Source of the DNA: Rotaria sordida | Lineage: Eukaryota > Rotifera > Eurotatoria > Philodinida > Philodinidae | Length of the DNA stretch: 64,000 nt | Assembly: GCA_905250125.1 (NCBI GenBank) | Contig: CAJNOL010000029.1 | Span: 62,001-126,000, forward strand | Direction of reading: 5' to 3' | Shown here: in pieces, positions 37,801-49,131 of the stretch | How the letters are laid out: the number at the start of each line of letters is the position of its first letter | Numbering within the stretch: position 1 is the stretch's first letter | Translations under genes and position numbers: made by a program | The notes under the pieces: generated by a model | What the model was told of the DNA's origin: nothing | Seen by the model: only the letters and a program-made list of their open reading frames with translations | The model's database searches: none

Positions 37801-38185
37801 CATCTTGTTAAAGGTGGTGTTTGTGTAACACCATATGCTTTACTTTTTACACAAGTATTAACTTAAATTTTTTTTAAATTAATTAATTAATTAATTAATC
37901 TAGGATATTGATGATACAGTATCAAATCAAAGTCATCATTATTCTACATCAAAACAACCAGTTATTGAAGATTTACTATTAATAAATAAAGACGAATTAC
38001 CATCAACAAAAAGTGCACCATCTAAAAGTCGTCTTATTCTTCCACCAATAATACAACGTCAACCAACATCATCATCATTTGGAACTAATACAACATTAAC
38101 ACCATTTGATACTGAAATAAATAATCGATTTATCTTACCATCAAGACAAACAACATTTATGAAATCGATCTCAGAAATCTTCTAA
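31816..38185 (+). CDS. EF-hand/WD40-repeat protein, WDR49/WDR64/EFCAB8-like
   Basis: Large multi-exon protein starting at MDTTTNLNSSADDGIY (31816) and ending KSISEIF at 38185. After an acidic start there is an EF-hand-like region (exons about 32156-32280, 32345-32447, 32511-32658: LTKEEFIEAFESILDL, NSKETGLINWNDFCTYML). A long run of WD40 units follows, with blades such as KLVLASTSRDLRFF, NMLITGGADYLARIWN, CYTFSKDAVIKAWDL, ITCADNSSMGAWDI, KIATGARNGVIKIWN, MCTASYDGEINVWSI, LICGDTHGEIRIWNI and ILTGSTDHTTRLW. This combination matches animal WDR49, WDR64 and EFCAB8 proteins, which are associated with ciliated cells; the exact orthologue is uncertain. The tail (37500-38185) is Ser/Thr-rich and poorly conserved. 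Two introns contain large foldback elements (35240-35781 and about 35945-36800). Ciliary function is inferred from the family only. Confidence 0.85.
35240..35781. mobile_element. Foldback (MITE-like) element in WD40-gene intron
   Basis: The whole 542 bp is one long inverted repeat. It opens CTATAATATTAAATAATTAG and closes CTAATTAGTTAATATTATAG. Interior pairs are TAATGCCATTTTAAAGAG with TTTTTAAAAATGGCATTAT, ATGAAAGGTCGCTGCATTTT with AAAATGTGGCGACCTTTCG, and GACCTTCTCTTAAAAAAG with CTTTTTAAGAGAAGGTC. The hairpin centre is near 35510. The arms are about 250 bp each and about 75-80% matched by eye. There is no coding capacity. It lies within an intron and spares the exons. Confidence 0.88.
35945..36800. 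mobile_element. Foldback element, family B copy 1 (WD40-gene intron)
   Basis: The left arm begins at about 35966 AGTCCTCCGACTGATAAATC and includes AATGAGCTATGAATATCCTG (36020). The right arm contains CAGGCTATTCATAGGTCATT (36718) and ends near ATTGGAGGACTACCC (about 36785-36800), the reverse complement. Inner parts pair as well: TTTCGACTTGGAACTTCGCAG (36472) with CTGCAAAGTTTCAAGTTGAAA (36589). The left arm carries about 300 bp of unpaired sequence. It is related to the element at 43507-43960. Confidence 0.82.
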
Positions 38186-39417
38186 ATATTATTTTGTATT
38201 TTCTTATTGAGTTTTTTTCTTCTTTTTCGTTTCAAAGTAAATCTTAATAATCCTTTTGATTTCTACTTGTTCCTTTTTTTTTATTTAAGTAATACTTCTC
38301 ACACTTTTCTATTATAATATTGTCTAACAAAAAGTTAATATCACAATCAAAAGTTGATCTAACATAAATCATAATCAAAGACTTATTCAATCGGTTTATG
38401 TCATTCATAGAAAAAAGAAAAAAATCAATTCTCTTAAATAGTTCTTACTGTTCAACATTTATATTGAATTATTTTAGGTAGATTGAAAGAAATATTTTTT
38501 TTTTAGTTCAATCACGCTACATATTCACTGATAGAACACAGGAGATATATTTTGATATTTTAAACTTCTCAGAAAGACATGATTTTTTATTCGACACTTC
38601 GTTTTTTGTCAGAATTTTTGATGAATTCTGCCACCTTCTGTTTGAAAAAAATGCTTCTTTTCAGAAAAAAAAATAGTAAAACTTTTTCGTTATTTGTGCT
38701 TTTCTGATAGCGCATCTCAAAATTCTCGAAGGAAATTCATTTTAGCTAATTGCTTGTTTGTTGTTTGAAAGATCATATGAAGCTGCGGTATCCGTTCTTT
38801 GAATTAAACTTTTTTATTATTATATAAAAAAGTGCTTCTATAAATAGATGACCATTTTTTTTTGAGAACTTCTCGAGGTATTGAACTTGTCATTCTTTTT
38901 TCGCCGCATAAAAAATAAGAATTTTAAAAAAAGCACTACAGTCTGGCATCCTCTTTCAAATATAAAAATAAACGTTAAATCTATAGAATGAGGAAGCAAA
39001 GAGATTTTTGAGTTGCTAAATAAGCTATTTTTGACCCTTGTTTGTTGAATATCTTCCGAAAATGTCATTCTATAGGGCTGAACATTTCAGCATAGCCTCT
39101 CTACTATAGTCCCAACATATTCTGAAAATTCCATGCAGTTCGAATATACCTCACCCAAGACCGTTTTTTGAGGGTAGGAGCTTGATTTTCGTGACACAAA
39201 CCTTGAAAGTCTTCTAATCAAGTTTGTATTTTACTATGAAAATTAAACAATTTTTAATTATCCATAACCAATGTACATTGTTCGAACAGATTAAAGTATT
39301 TAGAAGTAATGTAAAGCTTTTCAAACTAATATTCGAAAAAAATGATTAGAAAATTAAAAATAAAGAACAAAAAAAAGTCTATCATTCTAATTGATATTTT
39401 CAAAGTTTCTTATTTGT
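38186..39417. other. Intergenic region between convergent WD40 and fucosidase genes
   Basis: About 1.2 kb. It contains the second copy of the dispersed repeat found in the POLL intron (about 38690-38975). The frame at 38838-39068 lies across that repeat and is not considered a gene. Confidence 0.45.
38690..38975. repeat. Dispersed repeat, copy 2
   Basis: Same-orientation relative of 5210-5520, sharing GCGCATCTCAAAATTCTCGA, TTTGTTGTTTGAAAGATCAT, TTTGAATTAAAC and the closing CTCTTTCAAAT. Internal symmetry is again weak (TTTGAAAGATCAT against ATCCTCTTTCAAA). Confidence 0.6.
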
Positions 39418-40790
39418 CTATTTTGGAGTAACATTTTGTAATTTGAAAATCCATGCCCAATCACTTGCAAGTGAATAGGTTTTAATATTAGATACATCAA
39501 TAATTATACCACCACTTGCACCAGCCGAGCGCCAATTTAATGGACCAACATCTGAACCAAGAAGTGTTACACTTGTACTTGATGAATTAACTGGTGCACC
39601 TAATGTAATTTCAGTTGTATTGTTTGGCCAAGTAAGAAGACATGCATAAACAAATTGTTTATCTTTCGATGATGTATACCNNNNNNNNNNAAAAAAATAT
39701 TTAAAAGAATAAAGATGATTTCTATGTACAAACCCCAATCCCCATCAGACCATATAACTGAAGGTTTATAATTTTCAACGATTTCTTTCAATTCAGGTAA
39801 TGTTTTCATCTATAAATTCAATTATTCTTCTTCTTCTTCTTGAACATTTTAGAAATATTCAACATACGTTCGGAAACAATTGTGTTTGAAAACCATTCTT
39901 TTTATCTTCTAAATACAATGGATGAAACCATTCAAACATTGAATGATAGAGACCAAAAACAAGATCAGTTCGATTGCGAATAGCATTAGCTAGATCACCT
40001 GAATATAGAAAACAAAGAACAAATTATTAAATTAAACAATCATTAATAATCTACCAAGTAAATCTCGTTTTGGACCAACATCCATAGCATTCCAATTGAA
40101 TGAATATTTTGATGGCCATAAAGTAAAACCTTCATGATGCTATACAAAAACAAAATAATTATAATAATTTGATGTCTTTTATATGAAAGTATAAATTAAC
40201 CTTGCTTGTGAGAACGATATATCTAAATGAAAAAAAAACTAGAATAATCAGTATTAGAAATAAATAATATATATATACTTTGCACCAGATGCAGCAAATA
40301 TATCAGCCCATTCATTAGGATCTGACAGTAGAAAAAATCGTAGATTATAGAATGACAAAAAAATTCATTGTATAGTTACCATAAAGTTCAGCATGAAATT
40401 GTGCAGCAAAATCTGCATATGTCCAATCAGGCGGATAATTTTTATTCATAAAAGCTACAGTATCAGGATTTGGATTGTCTCCTTTCCATGCCCACCACAT
40501 CCTATATATATAATCACAGAGAATTTTTTATTCGTTAACACACTCACGAATAAATAAACAATTAACACTCATTATATCACAAGAAAAAAAAATACATACC
40601 ATTCCGAATGAAAAGAAGGTACACTGAATACACCCCAATGGATAAATATTCCTACTTTGCTTTCGTCATACCATGTAGGTAATGGACGTTTGTCTAACGA
40701 AGACCAATCTGGTGTATATTGTTGATTAGTAAATATTATAAACGAGCAAAAAATCAGATCAATAAATATCGAAGTTAAGACTGAATACAT
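39418..40790 (-). CDS. Alpha-L-fucosidase (GH29), interrupted by an assembly gap
   Basis: Lysosomal or secreted glycosidase that removes alpha-linked fucose from glycans. The ATG at 40790 opens a hydrophobic signal peptide, followed by [39 protein letters not shown] and WWAWKG (exons 1-2). Later exons give [58 protein letters not shown] and [10 protein letters not shown], which contains the expected nucleophile Asp. Ten Ns at 39681-39690 follow. After the gap only the C-terminal beta domain remains ([20 protein letters not shown] to [14 protein letters not shown], stop at 39418-39420). Compared with animal FUCA proteins about 150 residues are missing, so the gap is a fixed-size placeholder rather than a true 10-base unknown. 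Exon 1 is preceded by an acceptor-like TTTCAG 9 nt before the ATG. A second first exon lies upstream at 40905-41095. Confidence 0.9.
39681..39690. other. Assembly gap (10 N)
   Basis: Ten ambiguous bases inside the alpha-L-fucosidase gene. The flanking exons end at SDGDWG and resume at [10 protein letters not shown], which are about 150 residues apart in animal fucosidases, so the gap length is nominal. Confidence 0.95.
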
Positions 40791-40904
40791 TCTGTCTATC
40801 TGAAAGCAGCGATTTAGTTGATATGAATTTTATTTCTGTTCGTTTCTTTGTAATTTTACATATATTTCGATAAGTTATAAAAACTTAATATGATCCTCCC
40901 TTAC

Positions 40905-41095
40905 CATGCTTCAGAATTAATCGATGGAACACTGAATACACCCCAATGTATAAAAATGCCCACTTTCGATTGATCATACCAACTAGGTAATGGTCTTGTA
41001 TCAAGTGACGACCATTCAGGTAAATAAGATGAACCAGAAAATACAAATATCAAACAGAAATCTACCAAAATAGCATATAGACGAATGCTATTCAT
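40905..41095 (-). CDS. Duplicate first exon of alpha-L-fucosidase
   Basis: Encodes [20 protein letters not shown] (signal peptide) followed by [20 protein letters not shown] and [20 protein letters not shown], a close relative of the exon at 40600-40790. The donor GTAAGG at 40904 is in the same phase as the donor of the downstream copy (both end ...TG), so either exon could splice to the WWAWKG exon at 40501. No second copy of later fucosidase exons exists between 40800 and 40900. It is either an alternative first exon or the surviving piece of a tandem duplicate gene. The ATG is preceded by TTATTTGTAG, an acceptor-like sequence, 3 nt upstream. Confidence 0.8.
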
Positions 41096-41199
41096 TGTCT
41101 ACAAATAATTACTAAGATTTTAATAAAAACTATACAAAAAAAAAATTTGTTTTTATTTCGATTTTTAATTATATAGGAGTGTTTTCAAGGTAAAAAAAA

Positions 41200-41678
41200 T
41201 TATGTTTGTTTAGTTAATGGCGAAATTAATACAACACCATCACCACGTACAAATAACATTGGAATTTGGCGTTTTGTTGGCTAAAAAAAAATGAAAAGAA
41301 AATTCAAGTTAATAAATCGAATTTACTTTTTAAAAATTACTCGATAAATTTGTTCAAATGTTTCTTCATCAATTTCAATTGTTGTTATTGTTTCTTCAAC
41401 ATCACCTAAAACCATATTTAAATGTTGATCAAAACCCTAAATTCATTAAAAATAAGATAATGAAATTTATTTTGTATATATTTTTATTTTACATGAAGAC
41501 GACCACGTAATTCTCGTTCATTACGCATTTTAACAAAAACTCTTTCATCAAGACTTAATCGTACTAGATCAAGTGGTTCTTCAATTGATGTTGTTGTTGT
41601 TCTCTATATATTCATAGAAAAATAGTTCAAACTAAATTAGAAAAAAAGAATGTGTACCTGGTCTCCTTCATCACCCAT
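41200..41678 (-). CDS. LSM3: U6 snRNA-associated Sm-like protein LSm3
   Basis: Subunit of the LSm2-8 ring that binds the 3' end of U6 snRNA in the spliceosome and of the LSm1-7 ring in mRNA decay. Four exons (41678-41658, 41603-41493, 41436-41341, 41280-41200) encode about 102 aa, the normal length. The protein begins [20 protein letters not shown] and contains the Sm1 motif ([38 protein letters not shown]) and the Sm2 motif ([16 protein letters not shown]). It is nearly identical to human LSm3 through the Sm fold. The stop is at 41200-41202, only about 105 bp before the upstream fucosidase exon on the same strand, so the spacing is very tight. Confidence 0.97.
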
Positions 41679-42149
41679 TTTCCTTTTTTTTAGGTTGACT
41701 GGGTTTATTTAATATATTATGCTCATGTCAAAATTAGTGACATCTATCTAATAAATTTTATAATTTTTAAATAAAAAAAAAAGAATTTAATAAAAATAAA
41801 ATTTCAAGAAAAAACAACTTTTTTTTCATAAATGAATTTTTGATGTTTGAATATTGATTTTTTTTTCGATTGGAAGAAATTCGACAAAAAAGAGAAGATA
41901 AGGAGGATATAGATAAATGACACAAGAGCAACATGGCATTAGCATTTTCGTATAGACAAAAAAAAAACGATGAAATAAAATATGTTATTCTAATGCTAAA
42001 CAATTTAGATTTCTCGAATGGTGTCTATTAATGGTATTGACGAAACATAGATAACGAGAAATATATTTATTTAAACTTGTCGTCGAGAAAATTTCAAATC
42101 GGTTAGTTTGTTTTTTTTTTCTTTTTCATTTGTATTAAATTTATTTTTG
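41679..42149. other. Divergent intergenic region LSM3 / LDB1
   Basis: About 470 bp between start regions pointing away from each other. The frame at 41767-42003 is Phe/Lys low complexity from A/T runs. A 5' non-coding exon or the true start codon of the LDB1 gene may lie here. Confidence 0.4.
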
Positions 42150-45100
42150 AAGATCAAAAGTGGATCCAAGTGGATTCCAACCTAGTCTTATTGACTCGCC
42201 TGGTTCGGGTGGAATTTGGCAAGGTCCACATCCACCATCCCTACCTCCTCATAATCATCCAGGACGTTTTTCACTCATGCCTCCACGTGATTTGCATTTT
42301 CCGTATGTCAATATGCTTTCTTTTTTTTTCGCTTATTAATAATTTTCTTTTTTTTTTCGCTTATTAATAATTTTCTTTTTTTTTTAATTAGACCACAACA
42401 TATGAGGCAATTTCGACCGTCATTTCCTCCTCCAACTTCACCAGAATATCGTATATATGATTTAAATAAACGTTTATCCATGAGAACAGAAGTAATAATT
42501 AAGGAATTTGTCTGTTTTTTTTTTGAAAATTACATATAAGAATATTTTCTTTTTAGGATAGTGATAATTTTTGGTGGGATTCATTTGTAAATGAATTTTT
42601 TGAAGATGATGCAACGTTATCAATATCAATATGTTTAGAAGATGGACCTAAACGATTTAGTATGAATATTTTATTTTTTTTAATGTTCGAAATACAAAAA
42701 ATAATTATTTAATTTTTAATTAAAGATATTGGACGTGTTTTAATTCCTCGATTTTTTCGTACATTATTTGAAGGTGGTGTTAGTGAAGTTTATTTTTTAT
42801 TAAAACAAACAAAGGAAATATTTCATAATCCAACTATATCAATTGATTGTGAACAAGGATCATTAATAACTTGTTTTGGAAAACCATCATATATTAAAGT
42901 ATGATAAAAGAAAATCTTTAAAAAAATTTTTTGATTTTCTTTTTTTTTTTTGTAGGTTTGTACCGAAGGACATTTTAATATTGAATTTACATTTGACGAT
43001 TTAATGCGTATTAAATCATGGCATTTTGCTATAAAACAACATCGAGAATTAATTCCACGAAGTGTTGTTGCTATACCGGTATGTATAACCATACAGGAAT
43101 TATTCAATTTAGATCTCAAAAAACTTTCATAACGTATCGCATTTGTCTCTGTCCTACGAAACTATTAATTTTTCATAGATAATCGTTTCTATACTCTATA
43201 AAAGTTCAATATAACTTTAATGGGGTAGAATATCAAAGTTTGCTTCGTGTGTATTTCGTAATCGACTTTTACTTTTTTGATAATTTATATAAAGATTGAT
43301 ACCTTTGAGAATTTGAGAAAGGAATTTCCCTAGAAGCTACCTTCTTATGTATGGGAAATTTGTTGATCATACGTCTCTTAAAATGGCTTTAAAATGTTGT
43401 ATAGCTGTATTAAATTTTCATCGTGCTGTACCGTAAATCGTCGTTTCTCTCTCAGTGTTTTTTTGGTATTGAGAAAAATGACGGCGCCATAGTATCGCTT
43501 TCTTACGAGGGAAATCTTTCAACTGATTAATCACTTTTGAGTTAGAGCTATATGTATTATATAGATTCTAATGAGCTATGAATATTCTGAAGAGATACTA
43601 CATTCTTAATTCAATGCCGTAAAACACCAAGAAAATTGAATCATTGATTTGAAATTTTGTACTAAGATAAACTTTAATGAGGATAATTTATTGCAGAAGT
43701 TTTAGATCTCTTTTTTTTATCATAGTCATAATTTAGAATAGGCACAACAAAAGAAAAATCCTAAACTCTCTCAATAAACTATTCTCATTAAAATGTATCT
43801 CTACAAAATTTCAACTTTTCTCGAAGTTCCACAGCAGTATGCCAAGGACACGAACTCTTTTCATGATATTCATAGTTCATTAGAATCTACATAATGTACA
43901 TAGTCCCAATTCGAAAGTGTTTATTCAATTGGGAGATTTCTCTCATTAGACATGCACCGAGTCTAAATTGTTTGAGTTTGATTATCGAATATTACAAAAT
44001 TTTTGTCATGTTCATTACAATTTTAAAGAAAAATCAATATTTAGACCGATAATCCAATGTATCTTGATCAATTATCAAAAAATATTACTCGTAATGGATT
44101 AACAATATCAATGTTAAATTTTCTCAGGGTAAAAAATTTGTTTTTTTTTTTACTATTTAGAAAATTAATACATATATATATATATATATATGTTTTAGTT
44201 ATGTGAAATTCTTGAACCTATGCAAGAATTAATGTCTCGCCATAAAACTACAACATTTTCTCCACGTGATTGTTTAAAAACACTTTTACATCAACGTTGG
44301 TCAAAAACTTGTTCAGGTAAAAAAAAAGAATAAGATTAAAGAAATTTTTTTGATTGATAAATTTTTCAATTATTAGATAATCGACAAACAGCAAAACCAA
44401 GACGAAAACGAAAATCTGCAGCAGTAAATAATACTAATTTACCACCAACGAAAGATTCTAATATAAATAATTGTACAACAACAACAACAACAAAAAAACG
44501 TTCACCTGCTAATAATATTTATTCTCAACCTTCAACACAAACAATGAATAATATGCCAGGAGTAAGAAGATCTTTATTTGTTTTCTTTTTTTTTTTTTTG
44601 AAATAGAAAAATCTAATTATAGGATGTAATGATTGTTGGTGAACCATCCTTAATGGGTGGTGAAATGGATGATGAAGATGAACGTTATATCACTCGACTT
44701 GAAAATACACAATATGATCCAAATGCTCTATCATCACAATATCATTCTTCAATGCATTTAATGTCTCAAGGATATCAACAAAATCCAAATCTTCAATCAT
44801 TACTTCATCATAAACAACAATTTATACCAAATTCTTCTCAACTCTTAAATCCAAATCAAATTAAACGAGAACAAATATCATATCCTGGATCACCACAACA
44901 GCAACAACAACAACAGTTACCATCAATGTTTTCAAATAATCCTCCACCACCATTAACACCAATTAATGGTGAATTATCATTAGCTGGGAAAAGAATTTCA
45001 GCTACAAATAATAATTCTCCACAGACACCTTCAGCCAATAATCATAATCAGGTTTGATTTAATAGATTCATATTTTTCTTACTTATCAATTTAATTATAA

Positions 45101-46390
45101 TAATTTGTACGAAAATAGTGATGTCAAATTATTTGGAGAAAACTATTTTTTAATTGATAAAATCTATTCAATGGTAACTTCGTCTATAAAAGCTAATAAA
45201 TCAAATGATTGAGAATTTGAATATGCGATCTTTCCATGAATTTGCCTTGTACAAATATGATTTAGTTGTCTAAAGATTATTTTGTTTTTTGAATAGTCAT
45301 AGTTGAAGAAAAATAAATGGCTAAATATTTTAAAAGATGAGAAAGTAATATATTATAGATATCATTATACTTGATAAACTTTGAGATAGCCTGATTATGT
45401 CCTCATATGAACTACTAGAACAACAGTTGTTTGTATGAATGAATAATACTTATCTGCAGAGGTCAACAAGTTCGAATCTGTTAAAAATAGGTACTGTAAT
45501 CTGTTCGAACAATTATTGTTCTATTTTAGGGATGGCGCTTCCGAGTATAAAAATCCTTTTTTCTCTTACTGAAATGTTGTTCCTAAAATAGAACAAAATT
45601 TTTTGAATGGATCAGTTCAAAGAGCTGAACTATTGGAACAGCAAACAATGGATGCAAATATTTTTTTTAAGAAAGAAAATACCTATTAGAAGAGAGTACT
45701 TGCATCCATTCTCTGCGAAACAGATGAGTTCCTATCGGCGGAACTGTTTGATTAAATGTTCGGATTCAGAGATGAAACCGACCGGTCATTACCGGTGTGT
45801 CTTATTTATCCTTTTGCTTTGATTATATCATTGAAGACGTACAATGAAACTGTTGACAGTTGACTACATCAAATATCACTATCGACAGATAAAATAATGT
45901 GACAACTTACCGGTCCAGTGTCGATATGGATTTCAGACCGATCGACCAGTCGTCGATGGAGTTTGGTAATTCCAAAAATTATCCAGAACTGCGGTTTTGT
46001 TCTCAGAATATCACGTGTAACCGAAATTGTTAAATCAAATTTTAAATCTTTGTTGAGATTAAAGACGCCACATATTTCACTACTATAATTTAACGATTCC
46101 GAAGTGTTTTTCTTTTCACAGTTCTAGTTTTTTTTCACTTATTTAATCCGAAAATTTGAATGGAATACTGATTGATCCCTATGTATTTCGAAATGTTTCA
46201 GAATTGTTCAACTCCAGCTTCTTCAACTACAAATGCTCCAAGCACTCCAATAAGTTCTTCTTGGAATGGTTCTACTACAAATCCAAATAATTATTCTTCA
46301 TCAACAACTAATCCAGTTATAGCTGAGAAAAAACAAGAACCTCATACACCACCAGTCACATCACAACAAACAATAATAACAGCCTCATAA
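42150..46390 (+). CDS. LDB1: LIM domain-binding protein (LDB1/CLIM/Chip)
   Basis: Nuclear cofactor that dimerises and bridges LIM-homeodomain and LMO proteins at enhancers. The first visible exon encodes a Pro-rich lead (GIWQGPHPPSLPPHNHPGRF). Following exons give EYRIYDLNKRLSMRTE, DNFWWDSFVNEFFEDDATLS, CLEDGPKRFNIGRVLIPRFF, EGGVSEVYFLLKQTKEIFH, MRIKSWHFAIKQHRELIPRS, LDQLSKNITRNGLTISMLNF and LCEILEPMQELMSRHKTTTF, the dimerisation domain in order. A basic PRRKRKS nuclear signal follows. The LIM-interaction domain reads DVMIVGEPSLMGGEMDDEDE and RYITRLENTQYD (44623-44715). The tail is Gln/Ser/Asn-rich, including a seven-Gln run near 44900, and ends TIITAS at 46390. Start-codon assignment is uncertain: the open frame runs into an acceptor near 42150, so an upstream first exon is likely. 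Introns at 43081-44045 and 45055-46200 are long and repeat-bearing. Confidence 0.95.
42318..42385 (+). repeat. Tandem duplication in LDB1 intron
   Basis: The unit TTTTTCGCTTATTAATAATT appears twice, each followed by TTCTTTTTTTTT, just before the acceptor TTAG at about 42387. It is a short two-copy tandem repeat in the intron. Confidence 0.8.
43507..43960. mobile_element. Foldback element, family B copy 2 (LDB1 intron)
   Basis: The left arm runs from about 43507 (GGGAAATCTTTCAACTGATT) through GATTCTAATGAGCTATGAAT (43566). The right arm contains ATTCATAGTTCATTAGAATC (43868) and ends CAATTGGGAGATTTCTCTC (about 43947), the reverse complement. Inner pairs are TTGAAATTTTGTAC with CTACAAAATTTCAA, and GAGGATAATTTATTG with CAATAAACTATTCTC. 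The element is about 455 bp with a centre near 43725. It shares arm sequence with 35945-36800. Confidence 0.85.
45055..46200 (+). other. Long intron of LDB1 with insert-like sequence
   Basis: This separates NNHNQ from NCSTPASS in the LDB1 tail. It contains a short inverted pair, TTGTTCTATTTTAGG (about 45517) and CCTAAAATAGAACAA (about 45583), and GC-richer segments (45530-45990, e.g. GACCGGTCATTACCGGTGTG) unlike the coding-gene background. The frame at 45607-45822 is not recognised and is probably part of the insert. Confidence 0.45.
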
Positions 46391-46987
46391 AAAATCAATC
46401 TCTTATATTTTCTCATTTTTGAAAAGAAAAAAAGCCGATTGTATTTCTTTTCTTTCTATTGTACAAAAGTTCTTTTTTTTTGTTTTTGTTTTGCAATGTC
46501 ATTAGTCTAGATGTTTTTTTTTCTCTAATTTGTACATTAATTATTTTCCTCCCTTTCTTTCGATAACATCTTTGTTTCTTTTTTTTTTTCTTCTCTCCAT
46601 GCGCATTCCAAAGATCTGTCTGTGAGTTTCAAACTGATATCGTTTTCATTGATTCGATAGAACAACATTGAAATTTCCTATTTCTTTCTTCATTGCATTT
46701 TTTTTTGTGTATGTGTTTTTAATGCTTAATGCATTCGTATGTGTCACAAATAACAGTGAATATACAAATATTCTCTTTCTTTCTCTTTTTTTTTTGTCAT
46801 TTTTCTCAATGATAATATACGAATGATGATGTTTGTTTTTTTCTGTTTTTCTATTATCTTTATTTAAAATTCTTATACATACGAATATATAAAATAGCAT
46901 CTATTGATGTTTGCTTTTCTTTTAGATGAAATTAAAATAATTAGATAACAAAAAAAAAAAAAACGTACTTTCAGATTAAAATAAATA
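46391..46987. other. Intergenic region LDB1 to UAP56 helicase gene
   Basis: About 600 bp, T-rich. It should contain the 3' untranslated region of LDB1 and the promoter or 5' region of the helicase gene. An acceptor-like ACTTTCAG ends at 46974, 13 nt before the helicase ATG. Confidence 0.4.

Positions 46988-49131
<2,144 letters not shown>

Noticed and set aside
44856-45038. Minus-strand frame with a Cys run
   Set aside because: It is antisense to the polyglutamine-encoding part of LDB1.
45440-45500. AAGTTCGAATCTG as a tRNA T-loop or box B
   Set aside because: No matching box A, acceptor stem or anticodon arm lies upstream.
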